Source: Bettongia penicillata ogilbyi (lineage: Eukaryota > Chordata > Mammalia > Diprotodontia > Potoroidae). From it: DNA of 64,000 bases. How positions within the stretch are numbered: the first letter of the stretch is position 1; every line of letters starts with the position of its first letter. Shown here piece after piece: positions 33,680-43,495 of this stretch. The position numbers and the translations under genes were made by a program. The DNA is taken from the NCBI GenBank assembly GCA_023548195.1, contig JAJHZJ010000414.1, positions 1,230,001 to 1,294,000 of the forward strand. The letters are read 5' to 3'. Under the pieces are notes generated by a model. The model made no database searches and had not been told where the DNA came from. It worked only from the letters and a program-made list of their open reading frames with translations.

Positions 33680-33760
33680 TCACAATTCGTCTTTCTTTTT
33701 TCCAAGTCGCTCATGATCTCGCTCTCGGAGAGTTCGAACAAAAGAGACAAACCCTGACTC
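33680..33760 (-). CDS. PDIA5: PDIA5 terminal coding exon with KDEL ER-retrieval signal
   Basis: The last coding segment on the minus strand has 26 codons plus stop: ESGFVSFVRTLRERDHERLG, then KKKDEL, then TGA at 33682-33680. It matches the PDIA5 C-terminal helix (LREGDHERLGKKK in human) and joins in frame (phase 0) to the exon at 37495-37629. The acceptor is CTCTTTCAG just above 33760. The C-terminal tetrapeptide is the classical KDEL retrieval signal recognised by KDEL receptors in the early secretory pathway. Human PDIA5 ends in KEEL as I recall it. This is the end of the gene in this window. Confidence 0.97.
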   Translation of the reverse strand, partial: ESGFVSFVRTLRERDHERLGKKKDEL

Positions 33761-34389
33761 CTGAAAGAGAGGAAGGGGTTGAGGAATGGGAGATGGAGAG
33801 CAGAGGGGGTGAGGGGCAGGACAGGAAAGGGGTCTTCTCATTACCTGAGAAGGGCCACATCAGTCTCCTCCTCACTTTGCTGACAGCCTCTCCCCTCACC
33901 CCACTGACCGAGCTGACGATGGTGGCCTCAGCCATGTCCTATGGGTCCACACGAGAGCCCAACAAAGTCAGCTGGCTGCAGATCTGTGCTGTTCTTTCCT
34001 CTGCTTGCCCTTTGGAGCTGGTGACAGTTCAGTCCTGAACTCTGAAACCCACTTAGTCACCAGGAAGAGAACATCTGTTATACTGCACCCTTATGGTATT
34101 TTCTGTTCCACCAGGACATGGGCAATGAATTCCTTTTCCAGTATTAGAGGTGGGTTTCTTCCTTGAGGTAAGGGATGAAATTTATGGCTGAAGAAGAGAG
34201 TGAAGCTAACTAGCACCCACCAGGACTGACCTAGAGCAAATACAAGTTATTGCTTGATGGTCATCCAAGCTCCTTCCCCCATAATGGGGCTGTCGGGCAC
34301 CACCCAAGCTGTTTCACCTGGTCAACATCATTCTTTTGCTTTCAGAGGGCCCCTTCTCCATTCATGTTTCACACTTTCCAGGGTGGTAT

Positions 34390-35570
34390 CTGAGAGATGT
34401 GAACTAATTCAACCCAACAAGGATGTATTAAGTACCTTCTAGGTGCTGGCTCTGCTCAGTTTCTGCTCTTGGGGATTTGCAATGAAAGGAGTAGCAGAGC
34501 ATGGGGAGAAGGAGAACTCAGTCTGGGCTTTGGGATTTGAGTTCTATCTCTGACATTTACAAGCCCCAGCTTCTTCACCTGTAAACAGTTACCCTGCGTG
34601 GGGTGCCTACGGTGCATGGCTGTCTGATGACATGACAGTGTATGTGCCAGGAAAACTGGGTATTGGGAAAGGTCACAGCAGTAGCTAACCTGAGCCTTGC
34701 TGGAAGATCGGGATGGGAAACTGACATCAGCAGGGAGCACACTTCAACCAGGGCTGAGACTTGGTGGAGGCAGCAGATGGACTCTTGAGTTTGGGAAATA
34801 AGTAACTGTCTAGCTTGGCTGGGACAAAGAGTGTGTGAAGGGAATGATCAATGTGAAAAAAGGCTAAATGTCAGGCCAAAGACTTGCTTATTTTTATCCC
34901 TGGAATAACAGAGAAACACTGAAGGTTTTCCAACAAGGGAATGACATGGTTGGAACTCTGGCAGTTGGATTAGTGCATGGATGGAAGCAGGGATGGTGAT
35001 GTCCAGGTATGAGCCATGAGGGCCTGCTGGGCCTGGGAGAAGTGGATGAAGAAGGAACTTATGGAAGGGCATTTAGAGCAGGGGCAGGTTTGAGGGGAAA
35101 TGTCTCCAGTTCCTTTTTCAACACACTGAGTTTCAGATGCTGATGGGACATCAGCTTAGAGGTGTTCAGGAAAAAGATGACAACGAAGGACAGGAGTTCA
35201 AGAAAACTTGGAATACAGACATGGGAGTCATAAGCCAAGAGATAAACTGGAACCCCATAAATAGATGGAATCACCAACAGCACGTGTAAAAATGCATAGG
35301 AGCAAGGTGTATCAGCAAAGGGAACTCAAAATGAGAGGCCACACGGGTAGAAAGAAAATCATGAGAGAGTAGAGGCTGAGGGAAGGAGGACAGTATCCAG
35401 AGGAAGGGAGTGTACTTAAAGGGAATGGGGAAAGGGGCCATAGATAAAGACCGAAAATGAGGGAGAGGGAAAGAGAATTATTGATGGGGCAAACCCCAGA
35501 AGATATGGGAAGAAGCAGGATCAAGGGCACAAGATGTGGGGTTACCCTTGATAAGGAAAAGGATCACTTC
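34390..35570 (+). repeat. Ancient dispersed repeat, long copy
   Basis: AAGGATGTATTAAGTACCTT near 34419, then further blocks AGGGAATGACATGGTTGGAA, GAGGTGTTCAGGAAAAAG and CATGGGAGTCATAAGCCAAG (the G/A-rich body of the family). Diverged and interrupted around 34490-34850. Confidence 0.6.
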
Positions 35571-36439
35571 TTTCACAGGGACCACAGCAAAGGAGGAGAA
35601 GATAGGTAAACATATAGAAGAGTTTTGCAGCAGAGAAGAGTAAGGAGTTCCTGAGATATAGACTCAGTTTTCTCAGTAAGGTAAGATACAAGATAATCTG
35701 TTAACAGAGAGAGCAGTGAGAATGAACGTTCTATGGGGCTTGAAGAACCACCTTGTTCCTATATATGAAAACATCAATTGAGAATGGGGATAACATATTG
35801 AGAAACAGTTGAGTATAAAAAAGAACTAATTAGAGTAACAGGAACATTCCTACTCAAAGGGAAGTTTGTAACTGAAGGTCAGTTAAAATCAGATAACATG
35901 AATTAGTGACAAACCTACTTGGCCCAGTTATGTCGTGACTTTCTTTCTCCAGTAGAGTTCAGTTATGGAAAAGAGAGCTGGTGGGGTGACTGAAATTTGA
36001 AAAATGGAAGGCATAAAAATTAGGACAGGAGACAAGAGATTCAAGGGTAGAAGAGTTGACCAACCATAGGGTCAAGACTGAAGAGAAGAAAGTGAACTTC
36101 TTCAATCAACTGGACACACTGGGAGAAAGAATCTGATGGGAGTATCCTGAAAGCCAGGTTTTTAAGATATTGGTAACTCCCAAGAACTGTTGCTCTTAGC
36201 ACCCTTATCTGCAGAGTACAGTCTGGGGAAAGATCCACAGATTCTGAAAGTGAATGATTACATCTTATTTTCATATTGTGAGATGGCCCTTGCTTTCCAA
36301 GGCCACCAACATGGCTGGTGCTAAATCTCAGAAGGTGAGATGTTCTTATTTAACATTTGTCTCTGCAACCCTCAAACTGAAACTCTAAGGGGTGTATTTT
36401 ACTTTAACAGTTCATTTTTTAAAAAATATGTTAAATACA

Positions 36440-36885
36440 TTAAAGTTGGAGTTCAATCAATAAATATTTATTAAGTGCCTACTATGTGCCACTGGGGATA
36501 TAAATGCAAAGAATGCAACAGTCCATACTCAAAACAAACTTAAACTCTAATAATATTAGGATATATATAAAGATAGATAAGCATAAACACAAGGTACATA
36601 AATACAGACATACTGTTGAATACAAAGTTGTTTGGAAGAGAATGCACTAGAAACTGGGAGAGGGAGGGTTTCTGTAAAGGCTTACTGCAGCTATATCCTA
36701 AAGGAAAAGAATCAGTAAAGAATCACTCTATGAGGTAAAGGCGAAGATGGAGTATGGTCCAGGCTTTTGGAAGGGATAGTACTAATGGACAGAGATGGGA
36801 GATGAAATGTCATGTGTGGGAAACAGAGAGGTCAGAGTGTAAACACGGGAATAATATTCGATGAAGCTAGAAAGGTTCTTCCTTA
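36440..36885 (+). repeat. Ancient dispersed repeat
   Basis: CAATAAATATTTATTAAGTG, then CCTACTATGTGCCACTGGGG, then TGAGGTAAAGGCGAAGATGG, then TGTCATGTGTGGGAAACAGA. Lies in the last PDIA5 intron. Confidence 0.7.
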
Positions 36886-37494
36886 CTTAAATTAAGGACA
36901 GAAAATTAATATCTATGTATCTACATTTATATCTATATTGCCTAGAAATACAAAAGTGCAAGATGTTTAAAGCTCAGGCCAGGATTAATGAATACTTTGT
37001 TGTAGTCAACTTAGCTAGCAATCCACAGAGAGACTATATGGATATATTAGCCAGGCCCCTGAATATGAGAGAAGATATTATTTTCATGTGGCCTCATTAA
37101 TGTACAATCTGCTTTCTTCACAAATGAAACTCAGGTAATCTGGGATATATACGTGACATACCTATGCCTTCCTCAACTGTCCTCAACAAATCTGACAAAT
37201 TCCTATACCTGCCAACAACCATTATGGTCACTTCCTGAGTCAAGAATGAGACTGGTTGTGGTCAGAAGCCTTCCTCAACAAGAAGTCATGGGATTGGGCT
37301 GAGTGTAGAGTTAAGGAGAAGAAGGAAAGGAAGAGAGATCGAGGAATGGAGTAGGCAGTGCTGGACTGAATGGTCCTGGGTCTGAAACCCAGAATGAGCA
37401 GGAAGAAGAGAGGAAGGGAGCAAGACCTCAGACTCAGAAGCTTCACCAAGGGAAGAACTCAGTCCAGCCCACATGGTAGTTTCCACATACTCAC

Positions 37495-37629
37495 CGTCCG
37501 ATCGCCATTATATTTTTCGATCATTTTCCCATAGTTGTAGTAGTTGAATGTGGGGTAGCCATCAACCCCTTCCTGCTTACACAGATCCCGGTTCTTATCT
37601 TTGGCACAGTCAACTGCAGCACAGGCAAT
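37495..37629 (-). CDS. PDIA5: PDIA5 penultimate exon: core of third thioredoxin-like domain
   Basis: This 135-nt (45-codon) phase 0-0 minus-strand exon begins IACAAVDCAKDKNRDLC and contains the GYPTF segment. GYPTF includes the cis-proline loop that faces the CXXC site in thioredoxin-fold enzymes. It then continues to KYNGDRT. The match to mammalian PDIA5 (IACAAVDC, then GYPTF, then YYxYGK) is strong. The acceptor is a C/T tract ending GGTAG and the donor is ACG|GTGAGT. There are no internal stops. Substitutions relative to the human protein as I recall it lie mainly after the cis-proline strand, which is usually variable in this family. Confidence 0.96.
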
Positions 37630-38979
37630 CTACCAGGAAAAGGAAACACTGTATAAGAGAACAGGGCACCTTGGCACTCGTGATCTGTAGGACAAGGCTC
37701 TTGACCTTGCCATCAGGGTGCCTGCTTCAAGTTAGGCATTCTTAGCCTAGTGCCTGGGAGTATCTTTTTAAGAAAATAATATGATAACAATATTTTAATA
37801 TAATTGGCCTCCTTTGTAATCCGATGTACTGTATTCATTTAAAAACATTATTCTGAGAAAGGGTCCCTAAGCTTTATCAGCCCACTAGAAGTCTGTGACA
37901 TACAAAAAGGCTAAGAACCCCTGAGTTAAATGGTTTTTAACAGCAGTGGGCAGTGGGTTACTTTTTGCTTGGCTCTGAAAAGTCACACATTTGAAGCCAG
38001 CTAGTCAGGATTAAGATGTTGAGATGGCACAGAAGGAACAATAATTGTAAAAATCATTTAGAGCAGAGGGGAGTCACGGCTTGATTCCAGGTCCACAGGC
38101 TCCAGAGAACCTAATTTTGGCATGTGAAAATTTAGACTCCTCTATTGAAGAGCACACCTCTAAGAACTGAAGGAAGGAGACCAATTCTCTCTGAGCTTAG
38201 CCCACTATAGTTTGCCATAAAAGCAGTAATCATTTTTATAAGCAGTGAGGCTTGTAGAGGAACACAGGAAGGATGCAAAATAGTTAGATGGGCCTAGGAA
38301 AGCAGGCAGTAGGCTCAGAATAATGAGATTATCTCTATGAATTTTCCTCCTATCCTTCCTCTTTGCCTCCACTGAAAATTTTCCATAAGGTTCTGTGTCT
38401 GGTGGGATCATGAAAACACCCAAGTGTTCTAAATGTGTCTGATGAGAAGACTTGAAGACCAGAGATGTGGAAAGTTCAGGTTACAGTGTGGTTGGGAGGG
38501 GAGGAGACAGTATGGAGGAATGAGTGGAGTTACAGTACAAATATTTCAAGGGGCTGGCAAACGTTTCTAAAAGCTCAAGGGTTTTGCAAGGTGTTTTTGT
38601 GACACTGTCACAGGCTCAGAGAGTCATTAGGCATGGTAAGACCCTAAAGGAGGTCATCATATCTTCTTTTTTTTCCCTCTAACTAGGATAGATGACCCCC
38701 CACCCTAGTTCAGATGGGAGTCTCCCACATTCTAAGCTCTCTTAAGTGAAGGGATTTCACAGCTTTCTAAGTTCCTTTATTTGTCCACTTGCCCTTTATT
38801 TTTTCTCTGCAGGCCCTCTTTTTTCTTTTCAGGGTCTCCTACAAGTTGGGAGGTTTCCCCTTACCTCATCCTTATAGAATCTGACAGGAAAAAGGATTTT
38901 TTTTTTCAATCAAAAATCATTGACCTCCAAGGAAGGAAAAAAAAAAAGGTCACATATAAATAAAAAGCAACTTTAATGA

Positions 38980-39135
38980 GGGAGATTTTTATCATTTTTG
39001 AAGAGGAAAATGCAAGAGGTTTAGCTTAACTTATTTGCTTTTAAAATTAAGAATGGGTAGCATGTGACATTTAAAAAGAACTAAAATTATTTTTGCAGTT
39101 CCACATTACAGTCAATTAAAGAGGAAATGGGGGAA
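38980..39135. promoter_or_regulatory. Candidate intronic conserved element
   Basis: Unique AT-rich block (GAAAATGCAAGAGGTTTAGC, GTAGCATGTGACATTTAAAA) without repeat features. Constraint is inferred from character only. Confidence 0.2.
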
Positions 39136-39451
39136 AAGGGGGCAGAGAGAAGAAAAAGGAAGTAAGAGGAAAGAAGAGAGTGAGTTGTAAGCACAATGTT
39201 CATTTAGGTTAGTTGCTAACTAAGGTTCAGAGCTTCTGAACTGCTCTTTATTTCTAAATCTGCCAAGGCTTCCCTCTGACCAGAAAATAACGCCAAGCCC
39301 AACAACCAGTATTTCCTGAAGGCTTACTAAATGTCTAGGACCAAGGAGAAACATTGTTTTCTGAGTGGTAGCATTTGTGGCCAAAGCACTGTCAGTTCAG
39401 AAGGTACCAGACAAGAGACGAATTGTAGATCTCAGGCCAGGAGTTCGTTAC

Positions 39452-39715
39452 TGGGGCAGCTAGGTGGGGCAGCTGGTAGAGCACCTCTCCAATCAAGAAG
39501 ACCTGAGTTCAGACACTTAGGTGACCTTGGGCAAGTCACTTAACCAGTGTTATCCTCAGTGTCCTCATTGGTAAAACAGAGGCATAGCATCCTCCTTCGA
39601 GGGTTGCTGTGAGAATCAAGTGAGATAACAGTTGGAAAGTGTTCTGAATAGTGCCTGACACGTACGTGCTATGTAAACATTAGCTGTTGTTTGCTATTAT
39701 CATTCTCTTCTCCAG
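39452..39715 (+). repeat. Marsupial SINE with MIR-like 3' part
   Basis: GGGGCAGCTAGGTGGGGCAG, then AAGAAGACCTGAGTTCAGAC, then TTGGGCAAGTCACTTAACC, then GTGAGAATCAAGTGAGATAA. Confidence 0.8.
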
Positions 39716-39954
39716 TTAATAAAGAGAGTTGTAATTTCTGAGACAATCTGAACTCTAAAGCATTTCTGAATCATGCAAATAAATGAGGAAAAGGGAGTCT
39801 GTGAGCCCCATATAAAACACTGTGGTCATCCCCACGGTGCTGACTCTGGGAGAGGGTCTTGCCAGCTTTACTGTGACCCCCTAACTAACAAGAGCCTTCA
39901 TAGGAGCCTGGGGACACTGGGACAATGAGGCCCATCCTTTAGCACCGCTTTGAA

Positions 39955-40140
39955 GTATCTGATAAGTGTCTTTAGACCTAATAGCTCCTGGTTGTTTTCC
40001 ATATTAATGTTTAAATTATGAATTAAATTTGTATTCCTGTTTGAAATATGAGGCACAATTTTATAAATCTACTAAATTAAAAAAAATTATTCTGAATTTC
40101 AGAAAATAATCAAGTGCAGCTTGTGGCTGCAAATGCTAGC
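39955..40140. promoter_or_regulatory. Candidate intronic conserved element
   Basis: Unique AT-rich block (CCTGGTTGTTTTCCATATTA, GCAGCTTGTGGCTGCAAATG) with no repeat match that I recognise. Function unknown. Confidence 0.2.
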
Positions 40141-40429
40141 CCACATCCCCCCACTTCTAAGAGACACAAGCTGTCAACCTCCCCAAATTTCAACAGCTCA
40201 TGAACTTTTACTTCATTCGGAAACCTCCTTAGACTTTCTGGAAATAAGGCAGCAAACATGTCTTCTCCTTCCATCAAACAAACAGAATTCTCACAACACC
40301 CCCTCTTAATCTGCACTTATTCACCCACACAAAGTACACAATGTTCAGATTTTAACTTCTTTCTTCATGTTTAACCTGTCCAGGCAGCACACCTGCCTGC
40401 TGTTTACATTTCTGTCCACATGGTGAATG

Positions 40430-40500
40430 CCGCTCATAGAATCAGAGGCTCCTAGCATTGAAGGCTGACAGAAATCATTTAGTCTAGCCGAGAACTGGGA
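40430..40500 (-). repeat. MIR-class SINE fragment
   Basis: TCATAGAATCAGAGGCTCCT followed by AAATCATTTAGTCTAGCC. Confidence 0.55.
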
Positions 40501-40919
40501 GGAAGGCAGAGGCAATGGCATCACCACTCCACTACAACCAACTGCTGGGACTATGTGTGGAGTAACCCCCACGCCCCAAACCTTTGTCTCCTTCATGCCC
40601 CCTCCAGAAAGCTATGCACTCTAAAGGTCTTGAATTCCGTCTACCCTTGTATCTATCATCAGCTGAGGCCACTGAATAAGGCAAGTTAACTCTCAGAGGT
40701 GGGAGTGCCCCCGCTAAAGTATGTACTGCCACATGCAGTTTTATTGATTCAGTAAAATAAATCTCTGCAGGAGCTAATATTGACTTTGGCTATGAAAATG
40801 GAAGTGAATAACCAGCTGCATATTGATTGGGGGAAGGAGTGGGGACAGGCTTCTAGAGACAAAAATAAAATTCAAGCTGAAAGAGGTAGAGAAAAGCACA
40901 GTGAAGCAGAACTCTGGAA

Positions 40920-41055
40920 ACCTGGGTGTTGTCCCAGCTCGGTCACTAACACTGTGACCTTGTCAGATCCCAATCTCTTTGGGCTTGTTATTCCACTCCT
41001 AAAGGATACGGCTGAATTAGCTGGTCACTAGGGTCCCTTCTAGCATTAAGGTTCT
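40920..41055 (+). repeat. MIR-class SINE fragment
   Basis: ACCTGGGTGTTGTCCCAGCT, then ACACTGTGACCTTGTCAGAT, then AGGGTCCCTTCTAGC. Confidence 0.65.
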
Positions 41056-41429
41056 ATTAACTTTAGGAGTAAACTGATGAAGTTAAGTGATGTTAACATA
41101 TATCACAAATTTAAAAAAAAATCAACACTGCCTGATTATCTACCAATTCTTCCTCATCCTAAGTCAGAAGGGTAGATGATGTAGGTAGAGTACATGTGGG
41201 AGAAGATAATGATCCTTACTTCTCTCAGGAAGCCTGCCTTACCTTAGGTTGATAACATGGGCCTTTGGCTATCTTCTTCCACTGTTCTAATTCCATGACC
41301 TCCAGTCAACTCCGTTCCCTTGCCCCTAAACTGGCTGTTACTCTTTCTGGTATCTGTTCTACATCAATGTGACCTGATCCAAAGAGAAGGAACACAGTAC
41401 AATCCACATTTCTTCCCATTACCTTCAAG

Positions 41430-41677
41430 TTTGGGGCAGCTAGGTGGCACAGTGGATACAGTGCCAGACCTGGAGTGAGAAAGACGTGAGGTCAAATTCA
41501 GCCTCAGACACTTCCCATCTATGTGACCCTGGGCAAATCACTTAACCTTCTTTGCCTCAGTTTTCTCAGATGTAAAATGAGTGACAGAAGGAAATGGCAA
41601 ACCACTCCAGTAGCTTTGCCAAGAAAACCCCAAATGGGGTCATGAAGAGTCGGACATGACTGAAACAACTGAACAAC
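41430..41677 (+). mobile_element. Full-length marsupial MAR1/WSINE SINE with 9-bp target-site duplication
   Basis: Head GGGGCAGCTAGGTGGCACAG, B-box region GAGGTCAAATTCAGCCTC, body GAAGGAAATGGCAAACCACT and RTE-like tail GTCGGACATGACTGAAACAA. It is flanked by identical ACCTTCAAG at 41421-41429 and 41678-41686. It is the best-preserved SINE in the window and is non-coding. It sits antisense to the gene in the PDIA5 intron. Confidence 0.93.
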
Positions 41678-42659
41678 ACCTTCAAGATTATCGTTTATGA
41701 CAAAATTGTTCCATTTCTGTCTCCTCAAACTCTGCTTTCCTTGGCTGAATTGTTCTTTCTCTTCTTCTGAAGATTTGTCGCACATAAAAAGTATGTAATA
41801 GGAGAACCATAATTCCAAGTAGGTCTGCCTCCCCACACCCACCTCCTGTTATCTGATAGACTGGAAAATGCATAGTCCGAATGAATCATCCTGGGAACAC
41901 AGTTCCACGTTCCAATGAAAATTCAAGGCTTACCCTACAAAGAACTTATTAGTCTGAGTTCCAAAAGAGGTTGGGAAGACCCATGCTGAGAGATGATATA
42001 CTATTTGGTAATAATAACATCTCTGTCCCATCTCAGTCTAGATTTCAACTGAATTTCAACCGAAAGCCCCTGACTCCCCTGTCCCTATAATTAATAGCTG
42101 TGGCCCCAGGGCCATCTACATCTAGCAGGGAACATAAAAATAAGACAGATAAGAATTAATTTGTTCCACAAAAGTTTTCTAATTTTACTTGCTAAGACTA
42201 CCCCTGATGATTCTTTGATCTCCTGGACTTCAGATCCTACTGCTTACCTGACCCTAAATACCTGTCAGCTCTTCCTTTGGATAACCTCCCTGGAATTGGC
42301 ATCTGTTAGGGTACTCCCATGTAAACCAATCCCTGGCCATCCTTGCCTGATTTCTGTCGCAGACAATAGGCTGACAGGCTTTGGCCTGAAACAGCAAGTA
42401 CAAAGTGGGTATGTGCCTATCCCTGGCACTATCATGTTCCCAATGATCTTAGGAGGCATTTTCCCATTGAAATAATTTACATATATTCTGTTTACATTTC
42501 CAAGTTAACTCACAAATGACTATTTTGTAACATGAAGCAGAACTATAGTAACCAGTTATAATATTTAAAAAATATTTTCCACAGTAAATGTGTAGAAAAT
42601 TTCAGCTCCATGAAATGTTAAATTAGCTTTTGTGGATTATGTGAGGAAGCTATCTACAA

Positions 42660-42960
42660 ATGAACATTTTTTTTTTAAACAAACGAACTTTAAAAATATA
42701 ACCCATTTTCAAGATGGGGACGGCCTGGCAAATGGTTTGCAAATTTTTGCCATGAATGTGGTGATTTTTTTCCTCCGGTCATTGAGACTTCTGGCTAATA
42801 ATGTACAAGACCAGTACAGAAAAGCCACGTGACAAACCGGAGCTGTAGTAATAATGTGTTCGTTTCATCAACATAGAAATATGCAGGGGAAATGTTTTAT
42901 TTTTGTTTCATTGCAAGTTTGCATACATATTTGTTTTAGTCAGTATATACGCTGTCTGAA
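42660..42960. promoter_or_regulatory. Candidate intronic regulatory island with CACGTG E-box
   Basis: A 300-bp block of repeat-free, unique-looking sequence about 500 bp upstream (in gene direction) of the WCPHC exon. It contains GCCACGTGAC at 42824-42833 (GTCACGTGGC on the transcript strand), paired CCGG motifs, and CAT-rich AT tracts. CACGTG is bound by bHLH-ZIP factors and contains the ACGTG core of UPR factors. PDIA5 is an ER-stress gene, but a role here is inference. Confidence 0.3.
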
Positions 42961-43099
42961 CTCAGGACCGCTAGGGCAGGAGGGGGTCCCCAGAGCAGTT
43001 TAGCTGTTTTGGGGAGTAGCTTCTTCAGAGTTTCGCCACACCACTGATTTTTGATTTCTTCACATACAAAACAGAAATCGGAGTTGAGTCAGGTACATG

Positions 43100-43220
43100 C
43101 TACTGTGCCCAGCCTCCCTCTCCCTCCTAATCTGCAGTTTTAACTTGTTAATTTTATGCTTCATTAGGCTGTGGCTGCAGGTGCCTCTGGCTTAAGCATG
43201 ATGTGGTTTCACTGATCATA
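43100..43220. promoter_or_regulatory. Candidate intronic conserved element
   Basis: TAATTTTATGCTTCATTAGG then CTGTGGCTGCAGGTGCCTCT: unique sequence with homeodomain-like and E-box-like cores. Function not shown. Confidence 0.22.
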
Positions 43221-43424
43221 GCTTTTCCTCTTCCTCCTGGCTCCTCTCTCATTCTCTTTGGACTGTAAATCTGACCCTTCCCAAGAGAATCCTACAGTGA
43301 AGCAGCTAGTGATAAAAATGCCAGAATTGCCAAGGAAGCCAGCCTTCTCTACAGAGACGTGCCAGGTATAGGGCAGGCTCTCCTACAGCAAGGGTAGAGA
43401 CAAAACAAACAGGGACATCTTTAC

Positions 43425-43495
43425 CTTGCGGTCGTCTTTGAAGAGTTCGGCGGTGGCAGTGAAGTTAGGGATTGTATTTTTACAATGTGGACACC
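43425..43495 (-). CDS. PDIA5: PDIA5 exon carrying the WCPHC redox active site
   Basis: This 71-nt minus-strand exon starts with GG, completing the tryptophan codon from the exon at 51446-51576. It then encodes CPHCKNTIPNFTATAELF and a DDRK ending. CPHC is the CXXC redox motif of the third catalytic domain of PDIA5. The cysteines form and exchange disulfides in client proteins. The acceptor has a long C/T tract ending TGTGCAG, and the donor is AAG|GTAAAG. The exon ends in phase 0. Both cysteines and the bracketing Trp, Pro and His are intact, so nothing suggests loss of function. Confidence 0.97.

Larger units (their letters stand above)
33761..37494 (-). other. PDIA5: Last intron of PDIA5
   Basis: A phase-0 intron of about 3.7 kb bounded by GTGAGT (37494 side) and CTTTCAG (33761 side). 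It holds long copies of an ancient dispersed repeat at about 34390-35570 and 36440-36880. I see no other exon-like segment. Confidence 0.9.
37630..43424 (-). other. PDIA5: PDIA5 intron between the WCPHC exon and the cis-proline exon
   Basis: A phase-0 intron of about 5.8 kb from GTAAAG (43424 side) to GGTAG (37630 side). It has fewer repeats than its surroundings. Recognised repeats are SINEs at 39452-39715, 40430-40500, 40920-41055 and 41430-41677. The stretches 38980-39130, 39955-40140, 42660-42960 and 43100-43220 look unique and may be constrained. Confidence 0.9.

Noticed and set aside
33610..34038. 142-codon plus-strand frame
   Set aside because: It is antisense to the PDIA5 terminal exon and adjoining intron. 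No domain, no homology that I recognise.
37286..37486. Extension of the PDIA5 penultimate exon into 37286-37494 as a coding readthrough
   Set aside because: The GTGAGT donor at 37494 and the in-frame phase-0 join to 33760 give the known PDIA5 C-terminus. The open frame beyond is chance.
41519..41842. 107-codon minus-strand frame
   Set aside because: Mostly the reverse of the SINE at 41430-41677.
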